The notes below the pieces were generated by a model that worked only from the letters and a program-made list of their open reading frames with translations, was not told the origin of the DNA and made no database searches. 38,884 nucleotides of DNA, from IMG/VR virus record IMGVR_UViG_3300045999_005300, positions 1-38,884 of that record; one strand, written 5' to 3'. Origin of the DNA: a virus. A program made the translations under genes and the position numbers. Shown one piece after another: positions 25,101-34,520 of the stretch (position 1 is the stretch's first letter; each line of letters begins with the position of its first letter).

Positions 25101-27580
25101 GCTCCAGTACCAGCAGTAGTACCTAAATTATATATAATGAAATCATTATTAGAAGTATTAACAGATCCTATTCTTACATTACCTATTCTTAAACCATAAG
25201 TAGATGGATTACCATCTGTTAAATATAAAGTTTCAGCAAATCTACCATTACCGTTTACTTCTAATTTATAATTTGGGTTTGTAGTTCCAATACCTAAATT
25301 AGTTCCAGTAAATACTAAATTACTTTCTCCATTAAATGGAGTAGTACTGTTACCAGTAGCAGTTACTACGTAATTATCAACATTATTAGAGATAGAAGTA
25401 GCAGCTGATGTACCTTGAGTACCCTGTGCTCCAGTAGTTCCTTGAGTGCCTGTAGTTCCTTGAGTACCAGTTGTACCCTGTGCTCCAGTAGTTCCTTGAG
25501 CGCCTGTTGTACCCTGCGTTCCAGTTGTACCTTGAGTTCCTGTAATACCCTGTATACCTTGTGCTCCAGTTGTACCTTGAGAGCCAGTTGTGCCTTGGGC
25601 GCCTGTTATACCTTGAGTTCCTGTTATACCCTGTGCCCCAGTAGTTCCTTGTGCTCCAGTTGTACCTTGAGTACCTGTTGTGCCTTGGGTGCCTGTAGAA
25701 CCTTGTGTTCCAGTAGTACCCTGTGTTCCTGTTGTACCCTGAGATCCAGTTATACCTTGCGCACCTGTAGTTCCTTGTATGCCTTGAGCTCCTGTAGTTC
25801 CTTGAATACCTTGAGCACCTTGAGCGCCTGCTGTACCTTGAATACCTTGAGATCCAATAGTACCCTGAATGCCTTGAGCACCAGTAGTACCTTGTACTCC
25901 TTGAGTACCTTGTGTTCCACTAGTACCTTGTATACCTTGAGTTCCTATTGCGCCTTGAATACCTTGTGAACCTGTAGTTCCTTGTGTTCCAGTAGCACCT
26001 TGTGTACCTGTAGTACCTTGAATACCTTGAATGCCTTGTGAACCTTGAGTACCAGTAGATCCTTGTGTGCCTGTAGCACCTTGTACTCCTTGAGTACCCT
26101 GAATACCTTGGGCACCAGTAGTTCCTTGAGTACCTGTTGTACCTTGAACTCCTTGTATACCTTGTGTACCCTGAGTACCTTGTGTACCCTGAGCGCCTGT
26201 TATACCTTGAATTCCTTGTGTACCTTGAGTTCCCTGTTCACCTTGTATGCCCTGAATACCTTGAGTACCCTGAGTTCCAGTTGTTCCTTGTATACCTTGA
26301 GTTCCTTGTGTTCCTTGTGTACCCTGTATTCCTTGAGTTCCCTGAGTTCCTTGAGCGCCTGTAATACCCTGTATACCCTGAATACCTTGTTCACCTTGAA
26401 TACCTTGTATTCCTTGGGTGCCTTGAGCACCAGTTATACCTTGTATACCCTGTGTACCTTGAGTTCCTTGAGTACCCTGTACACCTTGAATTCCTTGTGT
26501 GCCTTGAGTCCCTTGAATACCTTGGGTACCTTGAATACCTTGAATTCCTTGTACACCCTGTTCACCTTGAATACCCTGTATCCCTTGTGTACCCTGTGTA
26601 CCTTGAGTACCTTGTATTCCTTGTACTCCTTGAATTCCTTGTATGCCTTGAGTACCCTGAATACCTTGTGTTCCTTGAGTACCCTGAGCACCCATAGGAG
26701 CTTTTACAACAATGAATAAAATATCTTGATTATTGGAAAATGAATAAGTTGAAGTTACTAATGTAACAGGAAATGACCAATAAGTTGTATTGTCAACACC
26801 TGTTCCTATAATCCATGATTGATAGTTTGTATGTGATGTTTTATCTTGAAGTGTGATAGTAGATCCACTTGGTAAATTACCTAAAAATATATCTACATTA
26901 TCTCCTAAATTATCTATTTCACTTATATTAAGTTGAGAAGCACTTGCTTGAGTAGCTGTGTCCCATATTAGATGACCTGTTAATGGATCACCACTTGTTA
27001 AAGTTGTTTTTGCTTGATAATTAAAAAATGAATTTGAATTACCTGTTGTACCTTGTGTACCTTGAGTTCCTGTAGTGCCCTGTGTACCTTGTGTTCCTTG
27101 AACACCTTGAATACCTTGTGTACCTGTAGTTCCTTGTGTACCTTGTTCACCTTGAATACCCTGTATACCTTGGGTACCTTGTGTACCCTGTATGCCTTGA
27201 GTTCCTTGGATACCTTGAGTACCTTGAGCACCAGTGATACCTTGTGTTCCTTGAGTTCCTTGAACACCTTGAATACCTTGAGTTCCCTGTATACCTTGAG
27301 TACCTTGAGTACCCTGTATTCCTTGTATTCCTTGTGCACCTGTAATACCTTGAGTACCTTGTATACCTTGTGTTCCTTGTAAACTTAAATTAGTTCTATA
27401 TTTAAATAAGCCATTAGAGTCAGCTACTAATACATTAGTTTCAGTTGTACCTTGTGCGAGTGAAGGAAGTGTTAAATTACCTGTAATAGTTACACTACCA
27501 GATATAATAGCATTACCTGATTGACTGTAGGAGCCACTAACTGAAAGTGAACCAGTAACTAAACCACTATCTATTACCAT
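22139..27580 (-). CDS. Giant collagen-like tail fibre with VGIGTTSP repeats and S74 chaperone
   Basis: The 1813-aa protein has a short N-terminal beta segment (MVIDSGLVTGSLSVSGSYSQ), then the module QGTTETNVLVADSNGLFKYR that also precedes the collagen tract of the 2521-aa fibre. Collagen-like tract 1 spans about residues 67-179, a beta domain about 180-293 (starting NSNSFFNYQAKTTLTSGDPL), and tract 2 about 294-725. Then come a junction [20 protein letters not shown] and ten 'VGIGTTSP' modules. The last 100 residues are an S74 chaperone (SSDKRLKDNL, GHDYGVVAQEVEEVLPELV) with a coiled-coil end. A run of seven G lies at 24774-24780 on the coding strand, coding Trp-Gly-Gly. It is probably a trimeric fibre. 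Confidence 0.9.
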   Translation of the reverse strand: MVIDSGLVTGSLSVSGSYSQSGNAIISGSVTITGNLTLPSLAQGTTETNVLVADSNGLFKYRTNLSLQGTQGIQGTQGITGAQGIQGIQGTQGTQGIQGTQGIQGVQGTQGTQGITGAQGTQGIQGTQGIQGTQGTQGIQGIQGEQGTQGTTGTQGIQGVQGTQGTQGTTGTQGTQGTTGNSNSFFNYQAKTTLTSGDPLTGHLIWDTATQASASQLNISEIDNLGDNVDIFLGNLPSGSTITLQDKTSHTNYQSWIIGTGVDNTTYWSFPVTLVTSTYSFSNNQDILFIVVKAPMGAQGTQGTQGIQGTQGIQGIQGVQGIQGTQGTQGTQGIQGIQGEQGVQGIQGIQGTQGIQGTQGTQGIQGVQGTQGTQGTQGIQGITGAQGTQGIQGIQGEQGIQGIQGITGAQGTQGTQGIQGTQGTQGTQGIQGTTGTQGTQGIQGIQGEQGTQGTQGIQGITGAQGTQGTQGTQGIQGVQGTTGTQGTTGAQGIQGTQGVQGATGTQGSTGTQGSQGIQGIQGTTGTQGATGTQGTTGSQGIQGAIGTQGIQGTSGTQGTQGVQGTTGAQGIQGTIGSQGIQGTAGAQGAQGIQGTTGAQGIQGTTGAQGITGSQGTTGTQGTTGTQGSTGTQGTTGTQGTTGAQGTTGAQGITGTQGITGAQGTTGSQGTTGAQGIQGITGTQGTTGTQGTTGAQGTTGAQGTTGTQGTTGTQGTTGAQGTQGTSAATSISNNVDNYVVTATGNSTTPFNGESNLVFTGTNLGIGTTNPNYKLEVNGNGRFAETLYLTDGNPSTYGLRIGNVRIGSVNTSNNDFIIYNLGTTAGTGAIRFGDSVNYNYDEWAGLEYHRNGRLMLGGPAFFTNNASPDSVDRLVLAAYSTSDIVILGSSGNVGIGTTSPGSKLQVNGTSYLNGTVTTGDLLQLGSGGGGGGTWTWGGAIAYIYSPTGKALYLSSGDTGTNGIVINTSGNVGIGTTSPTHRLDVEGSVNGELKAASFVNTNTGTNAYSEINIVGNDATLRLGVTNTSYPGSQWAGGGVFMLTPGNMSFGPGNSYQVFFGSNGSVGIGTTSPSRQLEIYATNDAYMKFNGQRSGNNAFTIGNDTSGFIVYDDTNGVYRLKIANSTGAASFTTTTGNGITITTNDVTTLKMTSSAGTTKNWGFATTNLAASDFGIYQSNSAGGDPISAGTARLYFDGNGNVGIGTTSPKQKLDVVGAGGKISITNTGASDYSELQYFEGSTLKADIWVNGSSQTNYAGANSFNIYQASNAPMAFYTNAANERMRIEGGGNVGIGTTSPGYKLDVSGQIRVNNGVGNGSGQALIVGGSGDVTLTDGGSVFFGAYDYNGSTYIRGYDNSDIMYFYSNGTNMAYFKSNLAYFAGNVGIGTTSPSYKLEISGNVWATDYLLQNTSGTGGTFRIDGFQDYLYFYGSSSNIAGYRFGNDIVGVVMHVGTNGNVGIGTTSPATKLQISGANNDSYGQLRLLATGTGADAQISFETPLNGRGIYVDDSDTNKMKFYTGGGKGVGDMVTFDNSGYVGIGTTSPSKKLHVRSGDNEGIFMDGSSNGGHWFDFKSANSNLWSMGAQPGLMGWYNRTDSSYKVVISDGGSLGIGTTSPRKELDVQGNNLCVVAGQLILGEDAYSTSANYIGLKTSFQSGGNDYMILSGKSDGNTYVSAKDGNSVEIRGGGNNSANSLSVPDDSYMLATTSAFRVTGDVVAYYSSDKRLKDNLTLITDAVSKVSKLSGYSFDWNDKQDVYKGHDYGVVAQEVEEVLPELVTTRDNGYKAVKYEKLTVLLIEAIKEQQQQIDELKYLLSQK
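25405..26697 (-). repeat. Collagen-like Gly-X-Y tandem repeat, tract 2 of the 1813-aa fibre
   Basis: About 430 codons of uninterrupted Gly-X-Y, a 9-nt period often grouped as 18 nt. The first half is mostly GIQ, GTQ and GEQ, and the second half mostly GTT alternating with GAQ/GTQ/GSQ. Proline is absent by eye. Confidence 0.93.
27043..27380 (-). repeat. Collagen-like Gly-X-Y tandem repeat, tract 1 of the 1813-aa fibre
   Basis: About 112 codons of Gly-X-Y following the RTNLSLQG junction and ending before the NSNSFFNY beta domain. Mostly GTQ, GIQ and GVQ. Confidence 0.92.
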
Positions 27581-27597
27581 ATTATATAATTATCTAG

Positions 27598-27606
27598 TAT
27601 AAATAT
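27598..27606 (-). promoter_or_regulatory. Candidate late promoter element upstream of the 1813-aa fibre gene
   Basis: ATATTTATA on the coding strand, 18 nt before the ATG at 27580, in the 27-nt gap after the 2211-aa fibre gene. Confidence 0.5.
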
Positions 27607-27607
27607 T

Positions 27608-30600
27608 TTATTTGTTTTCTAATTGTTCAATACGTGATTGAAGTATATCATTTTGTGCTTTTAATTCTTTGATTGCTTCAACCATAATAGCTAATAATCC
27701 TCTATCTCTAATAGAAAGATAATCTTCAACTGGATCTCTTCTTACTATTCCTGGTATTACTTCTTGAACTTCTTGAGCAATAAATCCAATATCATCTTTA
27801 AGTTTAGTAAGTTTACTCATTTCTGTATCTTCTTTCCAAGTAAATGATACACCTCTAAGTTTTAAAATCTTTTGTAAAGATCCCTGTTCTAAAGGTTGAA
27901 CATTTTCTTTAAATTTAATATCAGAAGGAGAACCATAAGCAACAACGTCACCAGACATTGTTAATGTTCCTCCTGTACTAATTAAACCAGTAGAAGTCCA
28001 CCCTGAATATTGAGTACCATTTCCACCTGTAAACCTACCAAATCTAATAATTCCATATCCAGCATAGTTTGATGAATAGATTGATAATTCATAAGGTCCA
28101 CCTCCCATATCTGTACCAAGACCCATATAGCCGTTTGAATCAGCATCTAATCCATAGATTTGTAAACGTGGACCTCCATAATAGCCACCTCTAATTTCAA
28201 CAGCATGACTATATGCTGTCATTGTACCAATATAGCTTCTTCCATTTACATGGAGTAAAGAACCTGGAGATGTAGTACCTATACCAACATTGCCTGATGA
28301 TTTTTGGAATGTGATAGCTTCAGTTCCTGTACCATATGAATAGAATAGAAGATTTCCAGTAGATGTATTAACAAACTGCCAATCATTATTATTATCTCTT
28401 TGGAATAATATACCACCGTCTTGACCTGTTTTTTTATTTAATAGCAAATAATAGTTAGCAGAAGCATTAGCACCATTTAAAATAATATTACCACCTTCTA
28501 CAGAGAATTTTTGAGTTGGTGAAAAAGTACCTATACCCACACTACCTCCATCTCTTTGAATATATAAATCTCTTATTGATCCACCTGGTGTGTATGCTTG
28601 TATTACAGCCCCGCTAGCTGTTTGACCTCCTATTCTTAGTTCACCAGAAGCACCTCCAATTCTAGTATGCCATATATCTGAATCATTATAAACATGAAAA
28701 AGAGATGTTGGAGATGTAGTACCTACACCAACATTTCTTTTACCTGTCACAACAAAAGCAGATCCATTATCATTAACACAATTAATAAAGAAAGCATTAT
28801 TAGAATAAGTATCAGCATCTGCAACTCTTGGTAAATTAAGTTGTAAAAGAGCATTAGTATTAGAAACTGAACTTGGTCCATCTCCTGATATGTCTGTTAT
28901 AGTAATTGCTGGTGTTGACATCCAAGTACCTGGAGAAGAAGAAGTTCCGGATCTTAAAATAGCTAAAGAATATGCTGTTGTATCTCCAGCAGTATTTTGA
29001 CCAATTGTTAAAGTTTGTCCTGGGGCTGTAGTGCCTATACCAACATTACCATTAGCAATAATACGCATTCTTTCATTTCCTACAGTAGTTTGTCCATTTG
29101 GATAAAATGAAATAAATCCTGAAGTGGATGATCTATTATCTATTCTAAATTCTCCTGATCCAGCATCTGCGTAAATAAGACCTGGGTATGAAGTATTTCC
29201 TATAGCAATTGTACCTATGTTAGCACTATCTTGTACATGAAGTCTATATTGTGGGTTTGAAGTACCTATACCAATATTACCACCACTTAAAATAGTCATT
29301 CTTCTTTGAGCGTTTGTTCCAAAGAATAAATTAGTAGCAGTTATTGTAGTTACTTGGCTTTCTGAAGACCAGTCTATTAATAAATTGTGTGTGGAACTAG
29401 CATATCCATTAAATGCACCTCTACCAGTTATATCACCGTTTACATCTAATTTATGTGATGGAGATGTAGTACCAATACCAACTCTTCTAGTGTAGTTATT
29501 TACAGTTAAATTTGGTTGTCTAGTCCCATCAGTTAACCAACCACCAATAGTAACTAAACCATTAGTATAATCTGTACCTGGGGATCCTACAAATATTTCT
29601 GCAGCTTCCATATAAACACCCCATCTACCAAGACCAGCTTTATTGCCTGAAGTAAATGGATCCCATCCTCTAGTGATTAATGGTCTATCTCCGGTTCCAA
29701 GTATTATTCCACCTCCTGTAGTATTATCATCATCAACATAAACATTACCTACAACGTGAAGTGCTTGAGATGGTGATGTAGTGCCTATACCAACACTTCC
29801 TCCATTAAAAGTTAAAGGACTAGCATTTATTTGTAGTGGTTTATATGCACTATCTCCATAAGAATCAATGTATGAATTATTCCCAGCTGCTTCTATGAAT
29901 ATTCTACTATTACTAGTTCCATTTTCTCCGCCTATTCTAATAGTACCTGAGGTGGCGGAACTATATACATGAAGTCTAGCACCTGGTGATGTAGTGCCTA
30001 TACCAACACTACCTCCATCTCTTTGAATATATAAATCTCTTACTGTTCCTCCTGGTGTGTATGATTGGATAACAGCGCCACTGCCTGTTGAACCTCCAAT
30101 TCTTAATTCACCTCCACTAGCCCCAAACCTAGCGTGCCATACATCTGAATCATTGTAAACAAGAAGTGGTGATGTTGGTGATGTAGTGCCTATACCAACA
30201 TTACCAGTTCTATTTATACGTAAAGCTTCAGCTGGGTTACCAGAAGTATCATTATTGACAGAAAATACTAATCCATATCCTGTAGCGTCATAAAGATATC
30301 CAATATCAGCTCCATGTATAGAACCATCATACATTGCTAACATAGATACTATTGGTGCACCTGAGTATCCTCCTACTAATGGAGAATTAGCTATTATGTT
30401 TTTACTAGCATAGTTAGTTGTTGTACCTGTATCAGGTGCTTTTACTTCAAGTCGTGAAGATGGTGATGAAGTGTTTATACCTACATTACCCGCAGTTCCT
30501 ATCGCGCCTGAGGATATTACCATTAAATCTCTCACTACTCCATCACTAGAATAATTTCTAAATCTATATCCATCACTAAATGTAGAGTAAAAATCCATAT

Positions 30601-33600
30601 AATAATCTATTACTTGGATTTTCGCTGGTGAACTAGTGGCTCCACTCCATGTTCTTAAATGAATATCAGCATATCCACTAGCACTAACTGATGGTGAAGT
30701 AGAGCTAAGATTTACAGCACCTCTTACATCTAAAAGTCTTTGTGGAGATGTAGTACTTATACCAACATTACCTCCGCTAGTGATATATAATCTAAAACTA
30801 CCATTAGTGGATAAAGCAAGTGGTGCTACTCCTTCAGCATGTATAGATACACCTCCTGATTGGTTACTATAGATATAAGTTCCGTTAGCATTATAAGGTG
30901 AGGCTCCACTATAATTAGATCCAAATACTATTATACCAGCAGCATTAGTGGTATTATTATTTCCCATGTATAAACCAGCATGGGCACTTGTTCCTGTATT
31001 TGGGTTTCTTGCTTGTATTACACCTGCTCCATTTGTATTTTTATATACATCTAAAATATTAATTGGACTAGCAGTTCCTATACCTAAACTTGATCCATCA
31101 AACACTAAATTAGCCTCACCATTAAATGGTGTACTGCTATTACCTGTAGCTGTCACTACATAGTTATCAAAATTGTTAGTGATAGCAGTAGCAGCTGAAG
31201 TACCTTGGGCACCTGTTGTTCCTTGAGCACCTGTAGTTCCCTGTGTACCTGTAGTACCTTGAGCTCCAGTTGTACCTTGGGCGCCTGTAGTACCCTGTGT
31301 TCCTGTTATACCCTGAGAACCTGTTGTACCTTGTGTTCCTGTTGTACCTTGTGTTCCTGTTGTACCTTGAATACCTTGAGCTCCTGTTGTTCCTTGAGTT
31401 CCAGTTGTGCCTTGTATACCTTGAGCTCCAGTTGTACCTTGTGTACCTGTAGTTCCCTGAGTACCTGTTATACCCTGAATACCTTGTGTTCCAGTTGTTC
31501 CTTGAGCTCCAGTTGTTCCTTGGGTTCCAGTTGTACCCTGAGTACCTGTTGTACCCTGAGCGCCTGTAATACCCTGTATACCTTGAGCTCCAGTAGTACC
31601 TTGAGAACCAGTTATACCTTGAGTTCCTTGAGTACCTGTTGTACCTTGAGCACCTGTAATACCTTGTGTGCCTTGAGCTCCAGTTGTACCTTGAATTCCT
31701 TGTGTACCTGTTGTTCCTTGGATGCCTTGAGCGCCTGTTGTGCCTTGAATACCTTGAGCGCCAGTGGTACCTGTAATACCCTGAATACCTTGTGTACCAG
31801 TAGTACCTTGAATACCCTGAGCTCCAGTTGTACCCTGTATACCTTGAGTACCTTGAGTACCTTGAGCGCCAGTTATACCTTGAGCGCCTGTTGTACCTTG
31901 TATACCTTGTGTTCCTTGAGTACCCTGAGTACCTTGTATTCCTTGAGTGCCTTGGGTACCTTGTGTTCCTTGAATACCTTGAATACCTTGAGCTCCATAT
32001 GCTAATAAGTTAGCTGAGATCCAAGTTCCAGTTCCAGCACTGTTTATATTTTGTGATGTTGGGTTACCAGTGAATGCTGTAACTTCTACATAATCAGTTG
32101 TTCCATTAAAATATTCAATAATGTTTATTTCTTGTGCGTATCCTGAGCCAGATAAAATTTGTGTTTGATTTATAGCAATCTGTGTACTACCATTTTTCTT
32201 AAATTGAATATTACTTTGGTTATTTGTAACAGATCCAGCATCCCACCAAACTTGACAATTTAATGAATAATAACCTGGAATTGTAGGTTGAAACTTATTA
32301 GAAGTCAACCAGTTATTTGGATCATAAGAATCACTAAATGTGACAACTGTATCAGATCCATTTGGTATAGTTTGAGTGCCACCTTGTTTAGTACCACGAA
32401 CAACATAGTTGCTTGGGGTAAGCATACCACCGTCTGTACCTTGAATTCCTTGTATACCTTGTGTACCCTGAGTACCTTGTGTACCCTGAGTACCAGTAGT
32501 ACCTTGTATACCTTGAGCTCCAGTTATACCCTGAGTGCCTGTTGTACCTTGAGTTCCTGTAGCTCCTTGAGCTCCAGTTATACCTTGTGTTCCTTGAGTT
32601 CCTTGAGTACCAGTGATACCTTGAGTGCCTGTTATACCTTGTATACCTTGTGTTCCTTGTATGCCTTGTATCCCTTGAGTACCTTGGGTACCTGTAGTAC
32701 CTTGAATACCTTGAGTACCTTGAGTACCATTAATACCTTGGATACCAGCTATACCTTGTATACCCTGTATACCTTGGATACCTTGTGTACCTTGGATTCC
32801 TTGTTCTCCTTGAATACCTTGAATGCCTTGAGTTCCTTGGGTACCCTGTGTACCTTGAACTCCTTGTATGCCTTGTGTTCCTTGAGTACCTGTAGTACCT
32901 TGAACACCTTGAATTCCTTGTTCACCTTGTATGCCTTGAATACCCTGAGTACCTTGAGTACCAGTAGTGCCTTGTACACCCTGTACACCTTGTGTACCTT
33001 GGGTTCCTTGAATGCCTTGAATACCCTGAGTGCCTTGTATGCCTTGAACGCCTTGAATACCTTGTGTACCTTGGATTCCTTGTGTACCCTGAGTTCCTTG
33101 TTCGCCTTGAATACCCTGTGTACCCTGAGTGCCTTGTAATCCTTGTTCACCTTGAATGCCTTGAGTTCCCTGGGTACCTTGAATACCCTGAGCTCCTTGA
33201 ATACCTTGAGTACCTGTTGTACCTTGAGTACCTGTTGTGCCTTGAACACCTTGAACACCCTGATTGCCTTGAATGCCCTGAGCGCCTTGTATGCCCTGAG
33301 CACCTTGAGTTCCTTGAGCGCCTTGTATACCTTGAGTTCCTTGTAGTCCTTGTTCACCTTGAATACCTTGGGTTCCTTGAATGCCTTGAATACCCTGAGT
33401 ACCAGTAGTTCCTTGTACACCTTGAGTACCTTGTGGTCCTTGTTCACCTTGTATACCTTGGATTCCTTGTATTCCTTGAGTACCCTGAGTTCCAGTTGTA
33501 CCTTGAATACCTTGTAGTCCTTGAGCACCTTGGACGCCTTGAATGCCTTGAGTTCCTTGGGCACCAGTGTTACCTTGTATACCTTGAGTTCCTTGAGTGC

Positions 33601-34243
33601 CTTGAGCACCTTGAACTCCTTGAATACCACCAATAGTAGCTACAGCATATCCAGCTGTTGCTATACTAAAGAAAATTGTTAAAGTATTAATACTAGCAGC
33701 TGTGACTGTAGTTGGTATAATAGCGTTTCCGCCACTATCATAAACATCATAATTTACATATTGTTTACCTAAATTATGATTAAAAGTCCATGTGTTAGCT
33801 GCTATTGATTGAGTATGTAAAGCTGTTGCTCCTGTTCCACTTCCTCCACCTCCTGTTATTGTAATTGAAGCTGTACTATTAGAAACAGTTGCTGTTACTC
33901 CAGTTCCAATAAAATCAAAATATGAGGCTGTACCTTGTAAGACATTATTATCAGCAATGTATATAGCTGAAACTCCACCTTGCCCAGCATTTAGAGCGTA
34001 TGAAGCTGTTAGAGCAAATGATGATGAACGAGCATAAGATGCTGAAACAACCTGATAAGCCCAACTAGAAGTTCCATGTAAAGATCCTGTATATGAACCT
34101 GTAAATGAACCACTAAAAATACCTACAAAAGAGCCTGATATTAAATCAAAAGAACCTGTAACAGCAGTAACATTAGTTACAGCATCTACAGAGTTAAATG
34201 TAACATTACTGTATTGAGGTGCTATTTTTAAAAATGTTCCCAT
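27608..34243 (-). CDS. Giant collagen-like tail fibre with C1q-like domain, VGIGTTSP repeats and S74 chaperone
   Basis: The 2211-aa protein opens with SGSF/TGSL-type beta repeats (1-130) and a phage beta-sandwich (about 130-204, [20 protein letters not shown]). Collagen-like tract 1 is about residues 205-605. A C1q/TNF-like jelly-roll follows at about 606-748 ([40 protein letters not shown]), then collagen-like tract 2 at about 749-1013, the [20 protein letters not shown] junction, and 12 'VGIGTTSP' modules. The last 108 residues are an S74 chaperone ([27 protein letters not shown]) with a C-terminal coiled coil. The start overlaps the stop of the 90-aa gene as TAATG. A segment of about 65 residues near the VGIGTTSP modules is duplicated internally. 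It is likely a major receptor-binding fibre. Confidence 0.9.
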   Translation of the reverse strand: MGTFLKIAPQYSNVTFNSVDAVTNVTAVTGSFDLISGSFVGIFSGSFTGSYTGSLHGTSSWAYQVVSASYARSSSFALTASYALNAGQGGVSAIYIADNNVLQGTASYFDFIGTGVTATVSNSTASITITGGGGSGTGATALHTQSIAANTWTFNHNLGKQYVNYDVYDSGGNAIIPTTVTAASINTLTIFFSIATAGYAVATIGGIQGVQGAQGTQGTQGIQGNTGAQGTQGIQGVQGAQGLQGIQGTTGTQGTQGIQGIQGIQGEQGPQGTQGVQGTTGTQGIQGIQGTQGIQGEQGLQGTQGIQGAQGTQGAQGIQGAQGIQGNQGVQGVQGTTGTQGTTGTQGIQGAQGIQGTQGTQGIQGEQGLQGTQGTQGIQGEQGTQGTQGIQGTQGIQGVQGIQGTQGIQGIQGTQGTQGVQGVQGTTGTQGTQGIQGIQGEQGIQGVQGTTGTQGTQGIQGVQGTQGTQGTQGIQGIQGEQGIQGTQGIQGIQGIQGIAGIQGINGTQGTQGIQGTTGTQGTQGIQGIQGTQGIQGITGTQGITGTQGTQGTQGITGAQGATGTQGTTGTQGITGAQGIQGTTGTQGTQGTQGTQGIQGIQGTDGGMLTPSNYVVRGTKQGGTQTIPNGSDTVVTFSDSYDPNNWLTSNKFQPTIPGYYSLNCQVWWDAGSVTNNQSNIQFKKNGSTQIAINQTQILSGSGYAQEINIIEYFNGTTDYVEVTAFTGNPTSQNINSAGTGTWISANLLAYGAQGIQGIQGTQGTQGTQGIQGTQGTQGTQGIQGTTGAQGITGAQGTQGTQGIQGTTGAQGIQGTTGTQGIQGITGTTGAQGIQGTTGAQGIQGTTGTQGIQGTTGAQGTQGITGAQGTTGTQGTQGITGSQGTTGAQGIQGITGAQGTTGTQGTTGTQGTTGAQGTTGTQGIQGITGTQGTTGTQGTTGAQGIQGTTGTQGTTGAQGIQGTTGTQGTTGTQGTTGSQGITGTQGTTGAQGTTGAQGTTGTQGTTGAQGTTGAQGTSAATAITNNFDNYVVTATGNSSTPFNGEANLVFDGSSLGIGTASPINILDVYKNTNGAGVIQARNPNTGTSAHAGLYMGNNNTTNAAGIIVFGSNYSGASPYNANGTYIYSNQSGGVSIHAEGVAPLALSTNGSFRLYITSGGNVGISTTSPQRLLDVRGAVNLSSTSPSVSASGYADIHLRTWSGATSSPAKIQVIDYYMDFYSTFSDGYRFRNYSSDGVVRDLMVISSGAIGTAGNVGINTSSPSSRLEVKAPDTGTTTNYASKNIIANSPLVGGYSGAPIVSMLAMYDGSIHGADIGYLYDATGYGLVFSVNNDTSGNPAEALRINRTGNVGIGTTSPTSPLLVYNDSDVWHARFGASGGELRIGGSTGSGAVIQSYTPGGTVRDLYIQRDGGSVGIGTTSPGARLHVYSSATSGTIRIGGENGTSNSRIFIEAAGNNSYIDSYGDSAYKPLQINASPLTFNGGSVGIGTTSPSQALHVVGNVYVDDDNTTGGGIILGTGDRPLITRGWDPFTSGNKAGLGRWGVYMEAAEIFVGSPGTDYTNGLVTIGGWLTDGTRQPNLTVNNYTRRVGIGTTSPSHKLDVNGDITGRGAFNGYASSTHNLLIDWSSESQVTTITATNLFFGTNAQRRMTILSGGNIGIGTSNPQYRLHVQDSANIGTIAIGNTSYPGLIYADAGSGEFRIDNRSSTSGFISFYPNGQTTVGNERMRIIANGNVGIGTTAPGQTLTIGQNTAGDTTAYSLAILRSGTSSSPGTWMSTPAITITDISGDGPSSVSNTNALLQLNLPRVADADTYSNNAFFINCVNDNGSAFVVTGKRNVGVGTTSPTSLFHVYNDSDIWHTRIGGASGELRIGGQTASGAVIQAYTPGGSIRDLYIQRDGGSVGIGTFSPTQKFSVEGGNIILNGANASANYYLLLNKKTGQDGGILFQRDNNNDWQFVNTSTGNLLFYSYGTGTEAITFQKSSGNVGIGTTSPGSLLHVNGRSYIGTMTAYSHAVEIRGGYYGGPRLQIYGLDADSNGYMGLGTDMGGGPYELSIYSSNYAGYGIIRFGRFTGGNGTQYSGWTSTGLISTGGTLTMSGDVVAYGSPSDIKFKENVQPLEQGSLQKILKLRGVSFTWKEDTEMSKLTKLKDDIGFIAQEVQEVIPGIVRRDPVEDYLSIRDRGLLAIMVEAIKELKAQNDILQSRIEQLENK
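31204..31996 (-). repeat. Collagen-like Gly-X-Y tandem repeat, tract 2 of the 2211-aa fibre
   Basis: About 264 codons of Gly-X-Y, ending in GTT-GAQ/GTQ alternation just before the [10 protein letters not shown] junction. Confidence 0.92.
32429..33627 (-). repeat. Collagen-like Gly-X-Y tandem repeat, tract 1 of the 2211-aa fibre
   Basis: About 400 codons of Gly-X-Y, mostly GIQ, GTQ, GVQ and GEQ with a single proline seen (GEQGPQG). It links the N-terminal beta-sandwich to the C1q-like domain. Confidence 0.93.
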
Positions 34244-34515
34244 TATTGTCTATAATATAAAAACCAATCATTAGATGAACTATAAAACAAACCACCAGTT
34301 ACCACTGTTGGAGTACTTGTTAATTCTTTATGTTCAACAACTCCTTGACTATTTACTTTAAAAATTTGTTGCCCGTTGTCTTTTATAATAAAAAAATCAG
34401 TACTAGAAGTGACTGAATTAATTTCAACATAACTTCCGCTGAATAAAAAAGATCCTAAGCTTCCGCTTAGGTAAAATGGTATGTCAACCTGAAATCCTTG
34501 TATTAAATTACTCAT
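34243..34515 (-). CDS. Small hypothetical structural protein preceding the fibre genes
   Basis: The 90-aa protein is beta-rich with short Gly/Ser turns ([20 protein letters not shown], then [20 protein letters not shown]) and an aromatic C-terminus ([12 protein letters not shown]). The '[17 protein letters not shown]' element looks like one blade of a fibre beta repeat. I do not recognise a family. Its stop overlaps the start of the 2211-aa fibre as TAATG, so the two are translationally coupled. It may connect the fibre to the tail or neck, but this is only positional inference. Confidence 0.65.
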   Translation of the reverse strand: MSNLIQGFQVDIPFYLSGSLGSFLFSGSYVEINSVTSSTDFFIIKDNGQQIFKVNSQGVVEHKELTSTPTVVTGGLFYSSSNDWFLYYRQ

Positions 34516-34520
34516 CTTTT

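Noticed and set aside
25405-26697. CRISPR-like tandem repeat
   Set aside because: The repeat is continuous and protein-coding, with 9- or 18-nt periods and no unique spacers or leader.
32749-33633. 294-aa minus-strand open frame rich in Lys/Val/Phe inside the 2211-aa fibre gene
   Set aside because: It is another frame of the collagen repeat (also at 26200-26691 and 26998-27339); the Gly-X-Y frame explains the sequence and continues into folded domains on both sides.
13451-34243. Diversity-generating retroelement acting on the fibre genes
   Set aside because: Repeated modules are present, but I see no reverse transcriptase, no template repeat and no adenine-specific variation pattern in this window.
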